A stretch of 64,000 nucleotides of DNA. Origin: a virus. Positions 49,177 to 59,741 of this stretch are shown here, in pieces. The notes beneath the pieces were generated by a model. It had not been told where the DNA came from. It did not search any database and saw only the letters and a program-made list of their open reading frames with translations. Where the stretch lies: positions 18,518 through 82,517 of IMG/VR virus record IMGVR_UViG_3300009078_000075. The stretch is one strand, 5' to 3'. Both the position numbers and the translations under genes were made by a program. Each line of letters opens with the position of its first letter. Position 1 is the stretch's first letter.

Positions 49177-52100
49177 ATGGCCGTTCCGTTAATTTTACAG
49201 ATTGATGTTGATAACCGGGGACAGATTAAAATTAATCAATTTAATCAATCCTTGAATAATGTCAATCAAAATATAAATTCTTCTGGTAAGAATTTTTCAC
49301 ATCTTAGTAAAATTTTAGGTGGAACAGTTGGCGCTGTTTTTTCTCTTAAAGGTGCTTTTATCGGATTAGGTATTGGGGCATTAGCCCGGGAAACCTTAAT
49401 GATAGGCACCCGATTTGAGCAACTTCAAATTGCTCTTGATACTATTACAAAGGGACATGGAGTAGAAACATTTCAAGCGTTAAATGAGTGGGCATTAAGA
49501 ATGCCTATTAATACAGAAAAAGCAATTCAAGCTTTTACTCAAATGTCTGCAATGGGGTTAAAGCCAACAATTGATCAAATGACCATTTTGGTGGATACTA
49601 CATCTGCTCTTGGTGGAGCCCCTGAAACAATGATGTCAATAGCAGAAGCCCTTGGTAAAATACAAGCAAAAGGGGAAATGTCTGCAAGGGAACTGATTCA
49701 ATTAACTTCTGCTGGTGTTCCTGCCCTTGAAATATTACGGAATGAATTACATAATCAATCAATCTCATGGGATAATATTTCTGATTCTGCATATTCTGCA
49801 GATCAAATAATTAAAGCATTATATTCAGGTATGGAAAAAAATTATGGTGGATTGTCTGCAAAAATTCAATTAAGTATGGCGGGGATAATTGAAACATTAG
49901 TTTCTGAATGGAAAGAATTTTGGCGATCCGTTATGATGGATAGCGGTGTTCTTACTCAACTTGAAACAATGGGAAATAAATTAGTTGCTGTAATTACAAG
50001 ATTGAGGGAATCAGGACAATTAAAAGAATGGACCGATTTGATTGGTATAAAATTAGTTAATGCATTAAAAACAGTTGAAAAAATTGTTATATATATTGCC
50101 GGTCATTGGAAAGATTGGAAAGATGAATTTACCCTTCTTCTTATTCCCGTTAAAGCATTCATTGCATATCAACTTGCTGCTGTAATGACTGAAATTGCAT
50201 ATGGGGCAATTAAAGCTATTGAAAATGTTGGGAATCTTGCAAAGGCATTTACAACTTTAAACACAGTAACAAAAGGGTTATCCCTTGGTGCTAAAGGGGG
50301 ACTTGTCGGCCTTGCCTTGTTTGGAGGAGTTGAGTTAGGGGGATGGTTACGAAAGAATTTTGCTATTGTTAATGAATTTGGTATTGGATTAATGGGGGGA
50401 CTTCATAAAACATTTACTCATACCGCTTCTTTTATTCAGGATGTTATTTATGGAATTAAATATATTTTTGTCTCCATGTTTAAAGAATTACAAAATTCAA
50501 TGAACAATTTCCTTGAATATATTGAAAAGGCCCATCGAGCATTAGCATCAACGAAAATAGGGAAAAAACTTGGTCTTGATGCAAATGTTCAATATGTAAG
50601 ATTTCAAGGTGGATATTTTGAAAATTATTTAAAGGAAATGGAACTTGAAAGACAACAAAGAAAAGGACGGGAACAGGCGGATTTAGAAGAAATTGATAGA
50701 ATATATACTGAAATGATGGCTGAATCAATGGCGGGTATTTTAACGACTACAACGACTAAACCATCAAAAACAACCAAACCACATAAAATTTCTACTTTAC
50801 CATCTGATGATAAACCTAAAATAGATGATAAATGGAAAAAACAAGAGGATGAAGATCTTATAAAACAACTGAAAAAATATGATGATGCCTTTGCAGAGGG
50901 TTTGGGAGCTAATGACAAGGCATATCAAGAATGGTTTTTAGCACAACAAGAAAAGTGGACAGATTTTAATAAACAAGTTTCCGATGGTTTTGTAAATGTT
51001 TTTGCTGATGTATTAGAGCATGGAATTACAAATTTTGGTGATTTTTGTAATAATTTGTGGAAATCATTCAAAGGATTACTTGCTAAAATGGCGGCAGAAG
51101 AATTATTTGGTGGTGTAGCCAGATCATTGGCAAAATCAATTACTGATCCTATAAAATCTTCTTTAACATCCCTTATTCAAACTTCATTAGGTAAAAGTAT
51201 GGGTATGGGGGGAGAAGGAATGGCCCTTGGTGGGGCAGCACTTGGTATGTTTGCTATAGGGGGGATAGCTTTAGGGGGGATATTAAATAATGTTTTTAAG
51301 AAAAAGAAAAAAGCTCAAACATATTCAATTCCCGTTGAATTAGACTTTTCTGTTAATGAAGCAGATTTTTCAAGTTTACTTGACAAAACATTTGCAAAAA
51401 TTCCCGAACAATTAGGGGCAATGGTTAATTCGGTAAAGTCTCAAATAAGTAAAATGTATGGAATGGATTATTTATATAAATTTGATCCAGCTGCCGAAAT
51501 GCAAAAATTTATATACACACTTCAGGGAACAATTTTTCAAATTTCAAGTCAAATTTTATCAACTCCCCGGAGAATTGTTGAAATGAATTTACAAGAAATT
51601 AAAAGTTGGTTTCCACAATATAATGAAGAGCTTTTAAATCAAATAAAAGAGCTTGAAGATAAATTAGCATATGAAACAAGTACATCTCGTGCCATTGATG
51701 TTGCTGGATTTGGTGCTGTTAAATATATATTGAATATGCAGCAAATGTTGGAACCTCAAATTGAGACTTTAAATGAACAACTTGCAGAAGGCGTTGAGGG
51801 ATTAATTGAAAAAGTAAAGGTTTTTGGACAAACATTTTCCGAAGTTATTGGAAATGCTTTTAATGATAGTTTGGGTTCTTTTGATATATTTAAAGAAAAT
51901 ATATCTAAGGGACTTTATGAAGCATTCAGGGAATCATTCTTAAATGCTATTAATGATGCCATGATGCAACAAACATTTAAAAAAGTTTGGGATATATATG
52001 GAATCGGCGGATTTGATGAATTGGCAGCAGGATTAGTGGGTGGAACAAAAAGTAAAGAAGATATTACTGCCATAATCGGGAGTATGGTAACAGTAATGGA

Positions 52101-52623
52101 AGATGTGCGTCCATTGTTTGAGCAAATGAATGAAGCTCTTGTATATCTTGATACTACATTATCCTATAATACAGATGCAATTTTAACAAATACAGATGCT
52201 TTAACTGCTCAACAGCAAATTAATGATTTTATCGCACAATTGACCACAGGGACCCTTGCTCCGGTACAAAGTATGGAAGCGATTACAGATCGATATAATC
52301 AATTACTTGGAAGTGGGGACCTTAATGATCTTTTTTCGTATGTATCAGGGACAATGCTTCCTTTCTTTCAGTCATTTGGAGGGGATTACCAGACGGCATT
52401 TACTGGTGTTGTGTCTGATCTTCAAGGACTTGCTTCATCTTATGGTTCAGGGTTTTCCCCTTCTTCAATAGGGGATGCCGTTGCTTCTGCAATTGCTCCG
52501 ATACTTCAAGGGACCCAGACGATACATGTAACCATTGAAGTTGACGGGACACAAATTGGTGAAGTCCTTATTGATCAATTGGCGTCAAATCCACAATTAG
52601 TTGAAGCGATACAGCAGGTATAA
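49177..52623 (+). CDS. Tape measure protein
   Basis: 1148 residues. The N-terminal ~230 residues carry the tape-measure domain (ETLMIGTRFEQLQIALDTIT, MPINTEKAIQAFTQMSAMGL, GEMSARELIQLTSAGVPALE). Hydrophobic segments lie at ~50-67 and ~320-395 and a Gly-rich one at ~675-705 (GGAALGMFAIGGIALGGILN), with long helical stretches between. Length sets tail length; about 1150 residues suggests a tail of roughly 170 nm by the usual rule of thumb. It follows the chaperone directly. Confidence 0.9.
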   Translation: MAVPLILQIDVDNRGQIKINQFNQSLNNVNQNINSSGKNFSHLSKILGGTVGAVFSLKGAFIGLGIGALARETLMIGTRFEQLQIALDTITKGHGVETFQALNEWALRMPINTEKAIQAFTQMSAMGLKPTIDQMTILVDTTSALGGAPETMMSIAEALGKIQAKGEMSARELIQLTSAGVPALEILRNELHNQSISWDNISDSAYSADQIIKALYSGMEKNYGGLSAKIQLSMAGIIETLVSEWKEFWRSVMMDSGVLTQLETMGNKLVAVITRLRESGQLKEWTDLIGIKLVNALKTVEKIVIYIAGHWKDWKDEFTLLLIPVKAFIAYQLAAVMTEIAYGAIKAIENVGNLAKAFTTLNTVTKGLSLGAKGGLVGLALFGGVELGGWLRKNFAIVNEFGIGLMGGLHKTFTHTASFIQDVIYGIKYIFVSMFKELQNSMNNFLEYIEKAHRALASTKIGKKLGLDANVQYVRFQGGYFENYLKEMELERQQRKGREQADLEEIDRIYTEMMAESMAGILTTTTTKPSKTTKPHKISTLPSDDKPKIDDKWKKQEDEDLIKQLKKYDDAFAEGLGANDKAYQEWFLAQQEKWTDFNKQVSDGFVNVFADVLEHGITNFGDFCNNLWKSFKGLLAKMAAEELFGGVARSLAKSITDPIKSSLTSLIQTSLGKSMGMGGEGMALGGAALGMFAIGGIALGGILNNVFKKKKKAQTYSIPVELDFSVNEADFSSLLDKTFAKIPEQLGAMVNSVKSQISKMYGMDYLYKFDPAAEMQKFIYTLQGTIFQISSQILSTPRRIVEMNLQEIKSWFPQYNEELLNQIKELEDKLAYETSTSRAIDVAGFGAVKYILNMQQMLEPQIETLNEQLAEGVEGLIEKVKVFGQTFSEVIGNAFNDSLGSFDIFKENISKGLYEAFRESFLNAINDAMMQQTFKKVWDIYGIGGFDELAAGLVGGTKSKEDITAIIGSMVTVMEDVRPLFEQMNEALVYLDTTLSYNTDAILTNTDALTAQQQINDFIAQLTTGTLAPVQSMEAITDRYNQLLGSGDLNDLFSYVSGTMLPFFQSFGGDYQTAFTGVVSDLQGLASSYGSGFSPSSIGDAVASAIAPILQGTQTIHVTIEVDGTQIGEVLIDQLASNPQLVEAIQQV

Positions 52624-52625
52624 AT

Positions 52626-53192
52626 ATGAATGATTTTATGAATATTGAAGGATGGTTAACATTAGAGCAGGGAAAAGCTCTTTCTTCTTTATCCTCTTCA
52701 TTAAATGAAAATGCAGTAATTGTTGAAATTGGGGCATATAGGGGAAGGTCCACATGTTTTATTGCTTATGGGATTCAAAAAAATAAAAATATAAAAATGT
52801 ATTCTATAGATATTTGTATACAGGAACAACTTATTTCAAATCTTGATCATTTTTGTTTACTTGATAAAATATTTTTAATTGAAGGGGATTCAATTAAAGA
52901 CTCCGTTATTGAAACAATCCCTGATCCCATTGATTTTCTTTTTATAGATGGAGATCACAATGCTATTCAGGTTTATAATGAATTTCAAACATATTTTCCA
53001 AAATTAAAAAAGAATGGAATATTAGCTTTACATGATGTTGGTCCTCTTGATTCTCATGTTCCTCAATTTATGGGGCCTTATTTTGTTTATAATTCGGTAA
53101 TAAAAGATTATTTACATACTATATTTTGGGTGTCAAATAAAAAATATGAAACAGATTTAATTGGTGATTTAATTATTGGTTTTAAAAAATAA
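52626..53192 (+). CDS. Class I methyltransferase (Methyltransf_24-like)
   Basis: 188 residues. VEIGAYRGRSTCFIAYGI is motif I, MYSIDIC strand 2, IDFLFIDGDHNAIQVYNEFQ with GILALHDVG the Asp-rich motif of Methyltransf_24 and cephalosporin-hydroxylase-like enzymes, often found with sugar genes. It is inserted 2 bases after the tape measure gene. Substrate unknown; a glycan acceptor would fit the other genes. Confidence 0.7.
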   Translation: MNDFMNIEGWLTLEQGKALSSLSSSLNENAVIVEIGAYRGRSTCFIAYGIQKNKNIKMYSIDICIQEQLISNLDHFCLLDKIFLIEGDSIKDSVIETIPDPIDFLFIDGDHNAIQVYNEFQTYFPKLKKNGILALHDVGPLDSHVPQFMGPYFVYNSVIKDYLHTIFWVSNKKYETDLIGDLIIGFKK

Positions 53193-53203
53193 GGAGAGAT
53201 TAT

Positions 53204-53329
53204 ATGAAAAAAATGGAAAAATTTATTATGAAAATGAAAGAATTTATTGTAAAAGTAAAAAAATTTATAGAGAAAATACGAATTTATTTAGAAAAATTAA
53301 AAGGATTATTTATAAAAAATAAGGAATAA
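53204..53329 (+). CDS. 41-aa amphipathic Lys-rich peptide
   Basis: MKKMEKFIMKMKEFIVKVKK... repeats a seven-residue pattern F-I-x-K-x-K-x through the whole chain, giving a helix with one hydrophobic and one strongly positive face. AAGGAGAGA ribosome site. It may bind or disturb membranes, or pack against tail proteins. No family recognised. Confidence 0.5.
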   Translation: MKKMEKFIMKMKEFIVKVKKFIEKIRIYLEKLKGLFIKNKE

Positions 53330-53331
53330 AA

Positions 53332-53733
53332 ATGGCAAAAGAAATATATGATTATGTCTCAACGGTAACCTCTGATGTTGATCAAACCCTATCTATTTCT
53401 CCTCAAAATGTATTGACAGAAATGGTAGGGAAAAATGATATTATCCATGATATGGATGACGGATCAGATGAAATTGTGGAGCTTAGTAGTACATATATTT
53501 TTCATATTATGATCCAATATGATTTATTAAATGAATCAGATGCAGGAACCATATTTGATTTTTGGTGTGATTCAAATAAAGGGCGTGGAAAAGTAAATTC
53601 ATTTAAATTTAATCATCCCGATGGACATACATATGTAGTTAGATTCATTACAGATATGTCTCGTGCAATGACTCCAACTTCTTATGGGATTAAAGAAATA
53701 CGGTTCAAAATTATTGGAAGGATAGCTGATTAA
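53332..53733 (+). CDS. Minor tail protein candidate
   Basis: 133 residues, beta-rich (STYIFHIMIQYDLLNESDAG, KFNHPDGHTYVVRF). It sits between tape measure and the giant tail protein, where distal tail proteins are encoded, and resembles short distal-tail-like proteins of Gram-negative siphoviruses. Assigned by position. Confidence 0.5.
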   Translation: MAKEIYDYVSTVTSDVDQTLSISPQNVLTEMVGKNDIIHDMDDGSDEIVELSSTYIFHIMIQYDLLNESDAGTIFDFWCDSNKGRGKVNSFKFNHPDGHTYVVRFITDMSRAMTPTSYGIKEIRFKIIGRIAD

Positions 53734-53735
53734 AG

Positions 53736-56700
53736 ATGAAAAGTTTTAATGAAACACAAGCAGCAATTGTTCTTTCCACTAAAAAATTAGATATTAAATG
53801 GTTATTTGAAATTGATACGGATAACGATGGAACAGCCGATTATTTTTATTCTACTCAAAACACCACATTTGAAGAACAAAATTATGATGCAAAAATACTT
53901 AATTTTAAAGGAATTACATTTAATAGAAATGTATCCGAGTACGGATTGTCCGTTCCTTCTAAATTAAATTTTTCAATATCAAATGTGGATAATTTGTTAA
54001 ATGGTTCTGATTTTGAAGGGGCTTCAATTTTAGTAAGACTAATTGCCGGGGATGGTGAGAATGAAAGTGAGTTAATGAAATGGAATTTTAAAATTTCTCG
54101 GAGTCCGAGTGTTTATCAAAAAATTAATGTTGAAGCTCATGATTGGTTACAAGATTATTTAAAGGGGGATTACCCTAATACATCTTTAATTCAAAATTTA
54201 TTTCCATCAAATGATCCTCAAAAAGATAATGTTTGTGTTCCGGTTATTTGGGGAACAGCATTTATTCCCGTTCGATCTGCTTATATAACTTCTTCAAGAT
54301 TTTATGTTCTTGGTCCTTATACAGATACTAATTTTGGGGCCGAAAAATTAACAAATATCGGATTTGAAATCCCTGGTGTTGGGGGGGATGACGTTTTTGA
54401 AACATGGGAAGAAACAAAGGGGTCCGGTACAATTGCAGAGGAATCAACAATTGTATATGGGGATTATTCCGCTTGTAAAATGACTGCGGGTGTTTCTGAT
54501 GATTGTATAATCACACAAGATATATCAGTTACTGCTGGTAAATTATATAAATTAACAATTTGGACACGGGGAGATGGAACAAATGCCGGTCGATATTATC
54601 TTTATGATGTATCGAATAGTACTGTAATTACTGCTGCTACTTCAACGGGGGTAACAGGAACAAGTTATACAAAAGTGGAAATTTGGTTTACTGCTCCTTA
54701 TGATTGTTCCTCTGTTAGATTACAATTACAGCCTCCAGAAACCCCTGGTGGAATTTGTTATTATGATGATATTTCAATAAAGGAAATAACTGATTATTCA
54801 ATTACAAAAGTAAAATCACCGAGAGAATTTGGAAGTCAATCAGCATGGACATCCTTTTTTAAATATTATAGAAAAGTAGGATCGGACGGAAATCCATATA
54901 TTTGTGCGGAATTTATAATTGCTGATTCTGATCTTGACGGTGTAAATGATGCAAATGGATTATTTAGAAATGGTGAAAAATTTCTTGATGTTCCTTGTAA
55001 ATATTCATATATGTCAACTTCAGGATTTACAAATGCTGCTGATCTGATTGAATATATCCTTCTTGATATGGGTATCCCGTCAACTAAAATTGATGATGTC
55101 TCCCTTGCCGTTGTTAAATCAACTTATACAAGTTGGAGTTTAACATTAAATGGCGGAATTTGGTTTAAAATAAATAAAAGAAAATTCCTTGCAAAACTTC
55201 TTACCATGATGCATTTAGAATTGATTGTAAGGGATAAAATTTATTTTAAGATTCATACAAAAGTAAGTCAAGACACGATTGATAATAGTTTGATAATTAA
55301 AAATAATGAAATTGGTGAAGGCACTTTTGGTGTATCTATTATCAATCAAAATGAGTATAAAGATAGTGGTTTTTCTGCATATCAAGAAGAAGATAATTGT
55401 ATTGATTCATTAATCAAAATTTTGATTCCTGCAAAAACAACTACGAATAATATTAGCAGTACTATAATTGATACCGATTATATCCAAAATAGTCAACACG
55501 CACAAATAATTACTAAAATGGCCCTGCAAAGAAGATTACTCGGGGATAAAAAAATTAAATTTGACGGGAGCACTACATTAATTGGATTGGAAGTTGATGA
55601 TGTTATTACAATTAATGGAGATAATTATGATTCTGAGGGAAGCACTTATAATATTTTAATTGATGAAATAACATTAAATAAGGATCTCAGTATTTCAATT
55701 TCTGGGACCAGATTTTCAGAATCATTGGATGACTGGGAGGATCTTTCTTTTGATTCTGTTGTTATTGCTTCTGATGATAGTACCGGAACATATCAAATTG
55801 TTGTAAGTGGACCCAGTAGTGTTGGCCCTACTGGAACAACCGTTCCAAATAGGGTCCCCGGACGATTAACCATTGGAAATGATACAACAAATATTATAAT
55901 TGATCCTGATAAATCAGGTGATCGGGTAATTTATTCTGGAAAAACTGATTTTGGAACGGATGGTAGCGGATTTATAATTGGTGTTGATTTTTCTGATTCC
56001 AATAAAGTAAAAATGTACCTTGGCGATTCCACTAATTATTTATATTGGAATGGGACAAATCTTATAATAAGTGGGGATATATCAGCTACTACAGGAACGG
56101 TGGGGGGATTTACAATTGCTGCCACCACACTAACAGCAACAAATCTTATATTAGATTCTGCTAATCAAAAAATAAGTCTTGGTTCTGGTAATGACATTAT
56201 CATTCTTGATGCGGCGGATGGGACATATAGATTAGCTATTGGAAATTCCACATATGCAGATGCTCCATTTAGTATTACAAAAGCCGGAGCAATAAAGGCC
56301 ATATCGGGCACTCTCGGAGGATTTACCCTTGCTGCCACTACATTAAGTGCCGATTCTGGAAGTTTTACATTAAATAGTTCTGTTCCTTCTATTGCATTTG
56401 GAGCAGCTTCTGATTATTTAACAGGTATTGGAATATGGCAGGGGAAACATGATTCTGTTTATAAAATGCATATGGGGGACCCTGCCGGGGACCATATAAA
56501 ATGGGATGGCTCCAATTTATATGTTACCGGTATGTTTATCGGATCAAGTGAAATTGGAACAACGATATCCAATACATTTGAAATAAATTCTGATAATACA
56601 GATACCAATGTTCAATTGATATTTGGCAGAACAACGGGTGGGGATGCTACAATACAGTGGAATGGAACAAATATAACTCTTGATAAACAGACAATTGCTG

Positions 56701-59663
56701 ATAATACAATATTGACAGTTGATCAGGCAGATGCTGCTGATAACGATTTTGCTAAATTCACTGCAAATGGGATTGAGGGAAGAAGTTATGCGGAAGTTAA
56801 ACAGGATTTGGATCTTGAAATAGGGACCGATCTTGTTGCCTTATCTACTTTTAACGCTCATAAAGATCGCCATGACCCCAATGATGGGGCAGATGCCCTT
56901 GATACAGCAGCAGCAGCAGAAATAAGTGCTGTAGTGGCAGCAGGAACAGGAACGTCCCATTCTTTTTCAAGAGCTGATCATATTCATGCTATTAATCATG
57001 GAATAACTGATAATCATATAGTTACGGTGGATCATGCAAGTGCAGCAGATAATGATTATGCCAAATTCACTGCAAGTGGGATTGAGGGAAGAAGTTATGC
57101 AGAGGTCCTTGCTGATCTATCAGCACAAGCAGGGGCTACATTTAGTTTTAATGGACAAGATGTGTCTTTAGGAAGTCTTACAATTGGAAATGGGGCAAGT
57201 ATTGGAAGTGCGGGGGATATTACATTATCTCCAACTGGGGATATTCTTTTAAATCCAACGGGAAATGATGTATATCCTACTAATAATTATGATATAAATC
57301 TTGGACTTCTTACTAAAAAATTTTTAACCCTTCATGCCGCTGAATTATGGGTTGAAACCCTTGTGGTACAAGATACAATGGCAACCATTGGTGGACGGAT
57401 AATTGTTGCTCCCTGCACAGAATTAACAAGTGACTTGACAGATGATGCTACCACTATTTATGTTAAACATAATAATTTAGCAAATGGGGATAGAATATAC
57501 CTTGAGAGTAATGGAAAAGTTGAATTTATGGCTATAACTGGGGCACCGGGAGGGGCAGGTCCATATAGCCATACCGTTACAAGGAATCTTGATGGTTCAG
57601 GGGCAAATGTTTGGTATGCGGGGGATGCGGTATTAAATACAGGTACAACCGGTGACGGGTTTATTGATATATATTCAAATAGAGGAATTAAAGAAGCCTC
57701 TGATTATGGTCCCACAATAGTTGGTAATGTTAGAAATTCGGCAACATATAGTGATTATACCGAATGTTGGGCAATTGGCAACTTAAATGGTATTTATGGA
57801 TATTCAACGGATACTTATGGTGCAGCATTTGGAAAATATTCTGCGGCAAATTATATTACAATTGATTCAACTAATGGGGTTAGGTTTTTAGATGCAGATG
57901 ACGTGATACGTGCTCAATTATCAAGTAGCACATGGACATTAGGATATACAACCAGTGAACATGTGTCGATTAGTAGCACGGCAATACAATTTAAAGACGG
58001 ATCAAGTGTATATACTGATTTAACAGCAGGGGTTTTGAAGTTAGGTTTAGAATCAGGGGGGGAATATGTATCAATTTCTTCAAGTGGTGTTCTTGGATAT
58101 GGAAATGCTGTTAAATTACTTGAAATAAAATCAGATGGGATTGCTTATCTCGGGGATCAATCGAATGAACATATTAAATTATCTACTTCAGGGTTACAAG
58201 TGTATGATGGGGCAACGTTATATGCTACATATGGGGCTACGACTACAATTGGGTTAACTGCTTCGGAACATTTAAATATAACATCCGCTTCAGTACAAAT
58301 AAAAGATGGATCAAGTGTTTACACGGATCTTACCGCTGGCGTATTAAAACTTGGTCTTGAATCAGGGGGGGAATATGTATCAATTTCTTCAAGTGGGGTC
58401 CTTATGTATGGAGGCGCCGTTGCCCATTTAAGTTTATCAAGTGCCGGTGCTTTTTGGGCGGGAGACACGTCTTCAAGTGAAAGAATTGAATGGAATAGCT
58501 CGGATGGATTGTTTATTACTAATGCTTCTAATGTAAAAGTATTTAAAGTAAACACAACAGGGGATGCTTCTTTATTGGGGTCTTTAAAATTAGGTGACGG
58601 AACAACCACTTCTGGAACGATTACTTTATCCATTGCAGATGGACAGGGGGATTGTTATATAGCGACCGGTAAAACCGATTTTACTAATACTGATACTGGA
58701 TTCATCTTAGGAATTGATGATAGTGATTCCAATAAAGCAAAATTTTTTATTGGAAATTCTACAGATTATTTAAATTGGAACGGATCAAAATTAACTATAA
58801 CTCTGGCAGAGGCAGATTCAATTGTTCTTAATGCTGGTGGAAATATAAAATTGGTTAGTGTGGCAGGGGATTCCGGTAAATTATCCTTGGATTCTGGGAA
58901 TTGTGTGACTGAGATTGGTTCAGAATACACTGGTTATCATTATTGGGGTCCAACAACTGATCCCGCTGTTCAAAAGGCATCTCTTAGAATTGGTTTCAAC
59001 CCCATAGCTGAGTATTATTGTGAAAGTGTTCGTTTAGAGACCGGAGGTACTACGGGGGCCATTACATTCTATGTATATAATACTGCTAATTCACATGTAC
59101 AGCAAAGAATGTATATATCAAGTGGACGCCCATATATAGAATTTCAAGTCAGGGATCTTGCAACTTCCAAAAACATTGAAATAAGTTATGATAATGGTGT
59201 ATATAATCCACGCTTAATTCCAAGTGAGGATTCAGAATGGGATCTCGGGGTAACTGCAAATCGTTGGTTAAATTTATATGTAGATAATGTTACTATAACT
59301 GATACAATCACAGTTGGTGGTGATGCTATCGCAAAAATTAAAACCGGTTCATATACGGGTGATGGGGCAACATCAAAGGCAATTACCGGAGTAGGGTTTA
59401 CTCCTAAATATGTTAAAATATGGGCGATTCTTGTTTCTGGTGCTCGTGAAGGTCCTTGTATTGAAACTACTACTGAAATAAAAGCAAGGGATGCAGATGG
59501 GGGGGCTTATTTTAGTGATACATATGTAACCAGTGGTGGACAATATTTTAGAGATAATTCTATTATTACCTTAGGTACAGATGGTTTTACCGTTGATGAT
59601 GCTGGATCTGATTTACATCCTAATAAAAACGGAACAACATATGATTATATTTGTTTTGGTTAA
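53736..59663 (+). CDS. Giant tail tip/fibre protein with carbohydrate-binding module
   Basis: 1975 residues. Residues 1-200 form a tail-hub-like part (KLNFSISNVDNLLNGSDFEG, VPVIWGTAFIPVRSAYI). Residues ~205-352 are a jelly-roll carbohydrate-binding module (TNIGFE...SGTIAEES, LYKLTIWTRGD, CYYDDISIKEI). The hub resumes to ~700. The rest is repetitive fibre: two GGFT(I/L)AATTL units (~787, ~858), two DNDxAKFTAxGIEGRSYAE units (~1000, ~1103), two SSVYTDLTAGVLKLGLESGG units (~1422, ~1524). A C-terminal tip domain (~1860-1975) ends YDYICFG. It combines hub and receptor-binding fibre in one chain. Confidence 0.8.
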   Translation: MKSFNETQAAIVLSTKKLDIKWLFEIDTDNDGTADYFYSTQNTTFEEQNYDAKILNFKGITFNRNVSEYGLSVPSKLNFSISNVDNLLNGSDFEGASILVRLIAGDGENESELMKWNFKISRSPSVYQKINVEAHDWLQDYLKGDYPNTSLIQNLFPSNDPQKDNVCVPVIWGTAFIPVRSAYITSSRFYVLGPYTDTNFGAEKLTNIGFEIPGVGGDDVFETWEETKGSGTIAEESTIVYGDYSACKMTAGVSDDCIITQDISVTAGKLYKLTIWTRGDGTNAGRYYLYDVSNSTVITAATSTGVTGTSYTKVEIWFTAPYDCSSVRLQLQPPETPGGICYYDDISIKEITDYSITKVKSPREFGSQSAWTSFFKYYRKVGSDGNPYICAEFIIADSDLDGVNDANGLFRNGEKFLDVPCKYSYMSTSGFTNAADLIEYILLDMGIPSTKIDDVSLAVVKSTYTSWSLTLNGGIWFKINKRKFLAKLLTMMHLELIVRDKIYFKIHTKVSQDTIDNSLIIKNNEIGEGTFGVSIINQNEYKDSGFSAYQEEDNCIDSLIKILIPAKTTTNNISSTIIDTDYIQNSQHAQIITKMALQRRLLGDKKIKFDGSTTLIGLEVDDVITINGDNYDSEGSTYNILIDEITLNKDLSISISGTRFSESLDDWEDLSFDSVVIASDDSTGTYQIVVSGPSSVGPTGTTVPNRVPGRLTIGNDTTNIIIDPDKSGDRVIYSGKTDFGTDGSGFIIGVDFSDSNKVKMYLGDSTNYLYWNGTNLIISGDISATTGTVGGFTIAATTLTATNLILDSANQKISLGSGNDIIILDAADGTYRLAIGNSTYADAPFSITKAGAIKAISGTLGGFTLAATTLSADSGSFTLNSSVPSIAFGAASDYLTGIGIWQGKHDSVYKMHMGDPAGDHIKWDGSNLYVTGMFIGSSEIGTTISNTFEINSDNTDTNVQLIFGRTTGGDATIQWNGTNITLDKQTIADNTILTVDQADAADNDFAKFTANGIEGRSYAEVKQDLDLEIGTDLVALSTFNAHKDRHDPNDGADALDTAAAAEISAVVAAGTGTSHSFSRADHIHAINHGITDNHIVTVDHASAADNDYAKFTASGIEGRSYAEVLADLSAQAGATFSFNGQDVSLGSLTIGNGASIGSAGDITLSPTGDILLNPTGNDVYPTNNYDINLGLLTKKFLTLHAAELWVETLVVQDTMATIGGRIIVAPCTELTSDLTDDATTIYVKHNNLANGDRIYLESNGKVEFMAITGAPGGAGPYSHTVTRNLDGSGANVWYAGDAVLNTGTTGDGFIDIYSNRGIKEASDYGPTIVGNVRNSATYSDYTECWAIGNLNGIYGYSTDTYGAAFGKYSAANYITIDSTNGVRFLDADDVIRAQLSSSTWTLGYTTSEHVSISSTAIQFKDGSSVYTDLTAGVLKLGLESGGEYVSISSSGVLGYGNAVKLLEIKSDGIAYLGDQSNEHIKLSTSGLQVYDGATLYATYGATTTIGLTASEHLNITSASVQIKDGSSVYTDLTAGVLKLGLESGGEYVSISSSGVLMYGGAVAHLSLSSAGAFWAGDTSSSERIEWNSSDGLFITNASNVKVFKVNTTGDASLLGSLKLGDGTTTSGTITLSIADGQGDCYIATGKTDFTNTDTGFILGIDDSDSNKAKFFIGNSTDYLNWNGSKLTITLAEADSIVLNAGGNIKLVSVAGDSGKLSLDSGNCVTEIGSEYTGYHYWGPTTDPAVQKASLRIGFNPIAEYYCESVRLETGGTTGAITFYVYNTANSHVQQRMYISSGRPYIEFQVRDLATSKNIEISYDNGVYNPRLIPSEDSEWDLGVTANRWLNLYVDNVTITDTITVGGDAIAKIKTGSYTGDGATSKAITGVGFTPKYVKIWAILVSGAREGPCIETTTEIKARDADGGAYFSDTYVTSGGQYFRDNSIITLGTDGFTVDDAGSDLHPNKNGTTYDYICFG

Positions 59664-59669
59664 TATTAT

Positions 59670-59682
59670 GTATATTATAATA
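59670..59682 (+). promoter_or_regulatory. Class III (late-type) promoter motif before lysis cluster
   Basis: TATGTATATTATAATAGAAAG, starting 7 bases after the tail gene stop and 60 bases before ATG 59742. Confidence 0.5.
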
Positions 59683-59741
59683 GAAAGGAGAAGAATTTTT
59701 TATTTTTAATTTAATTTAATTTCTTAAAAAAGGGGAGATAT

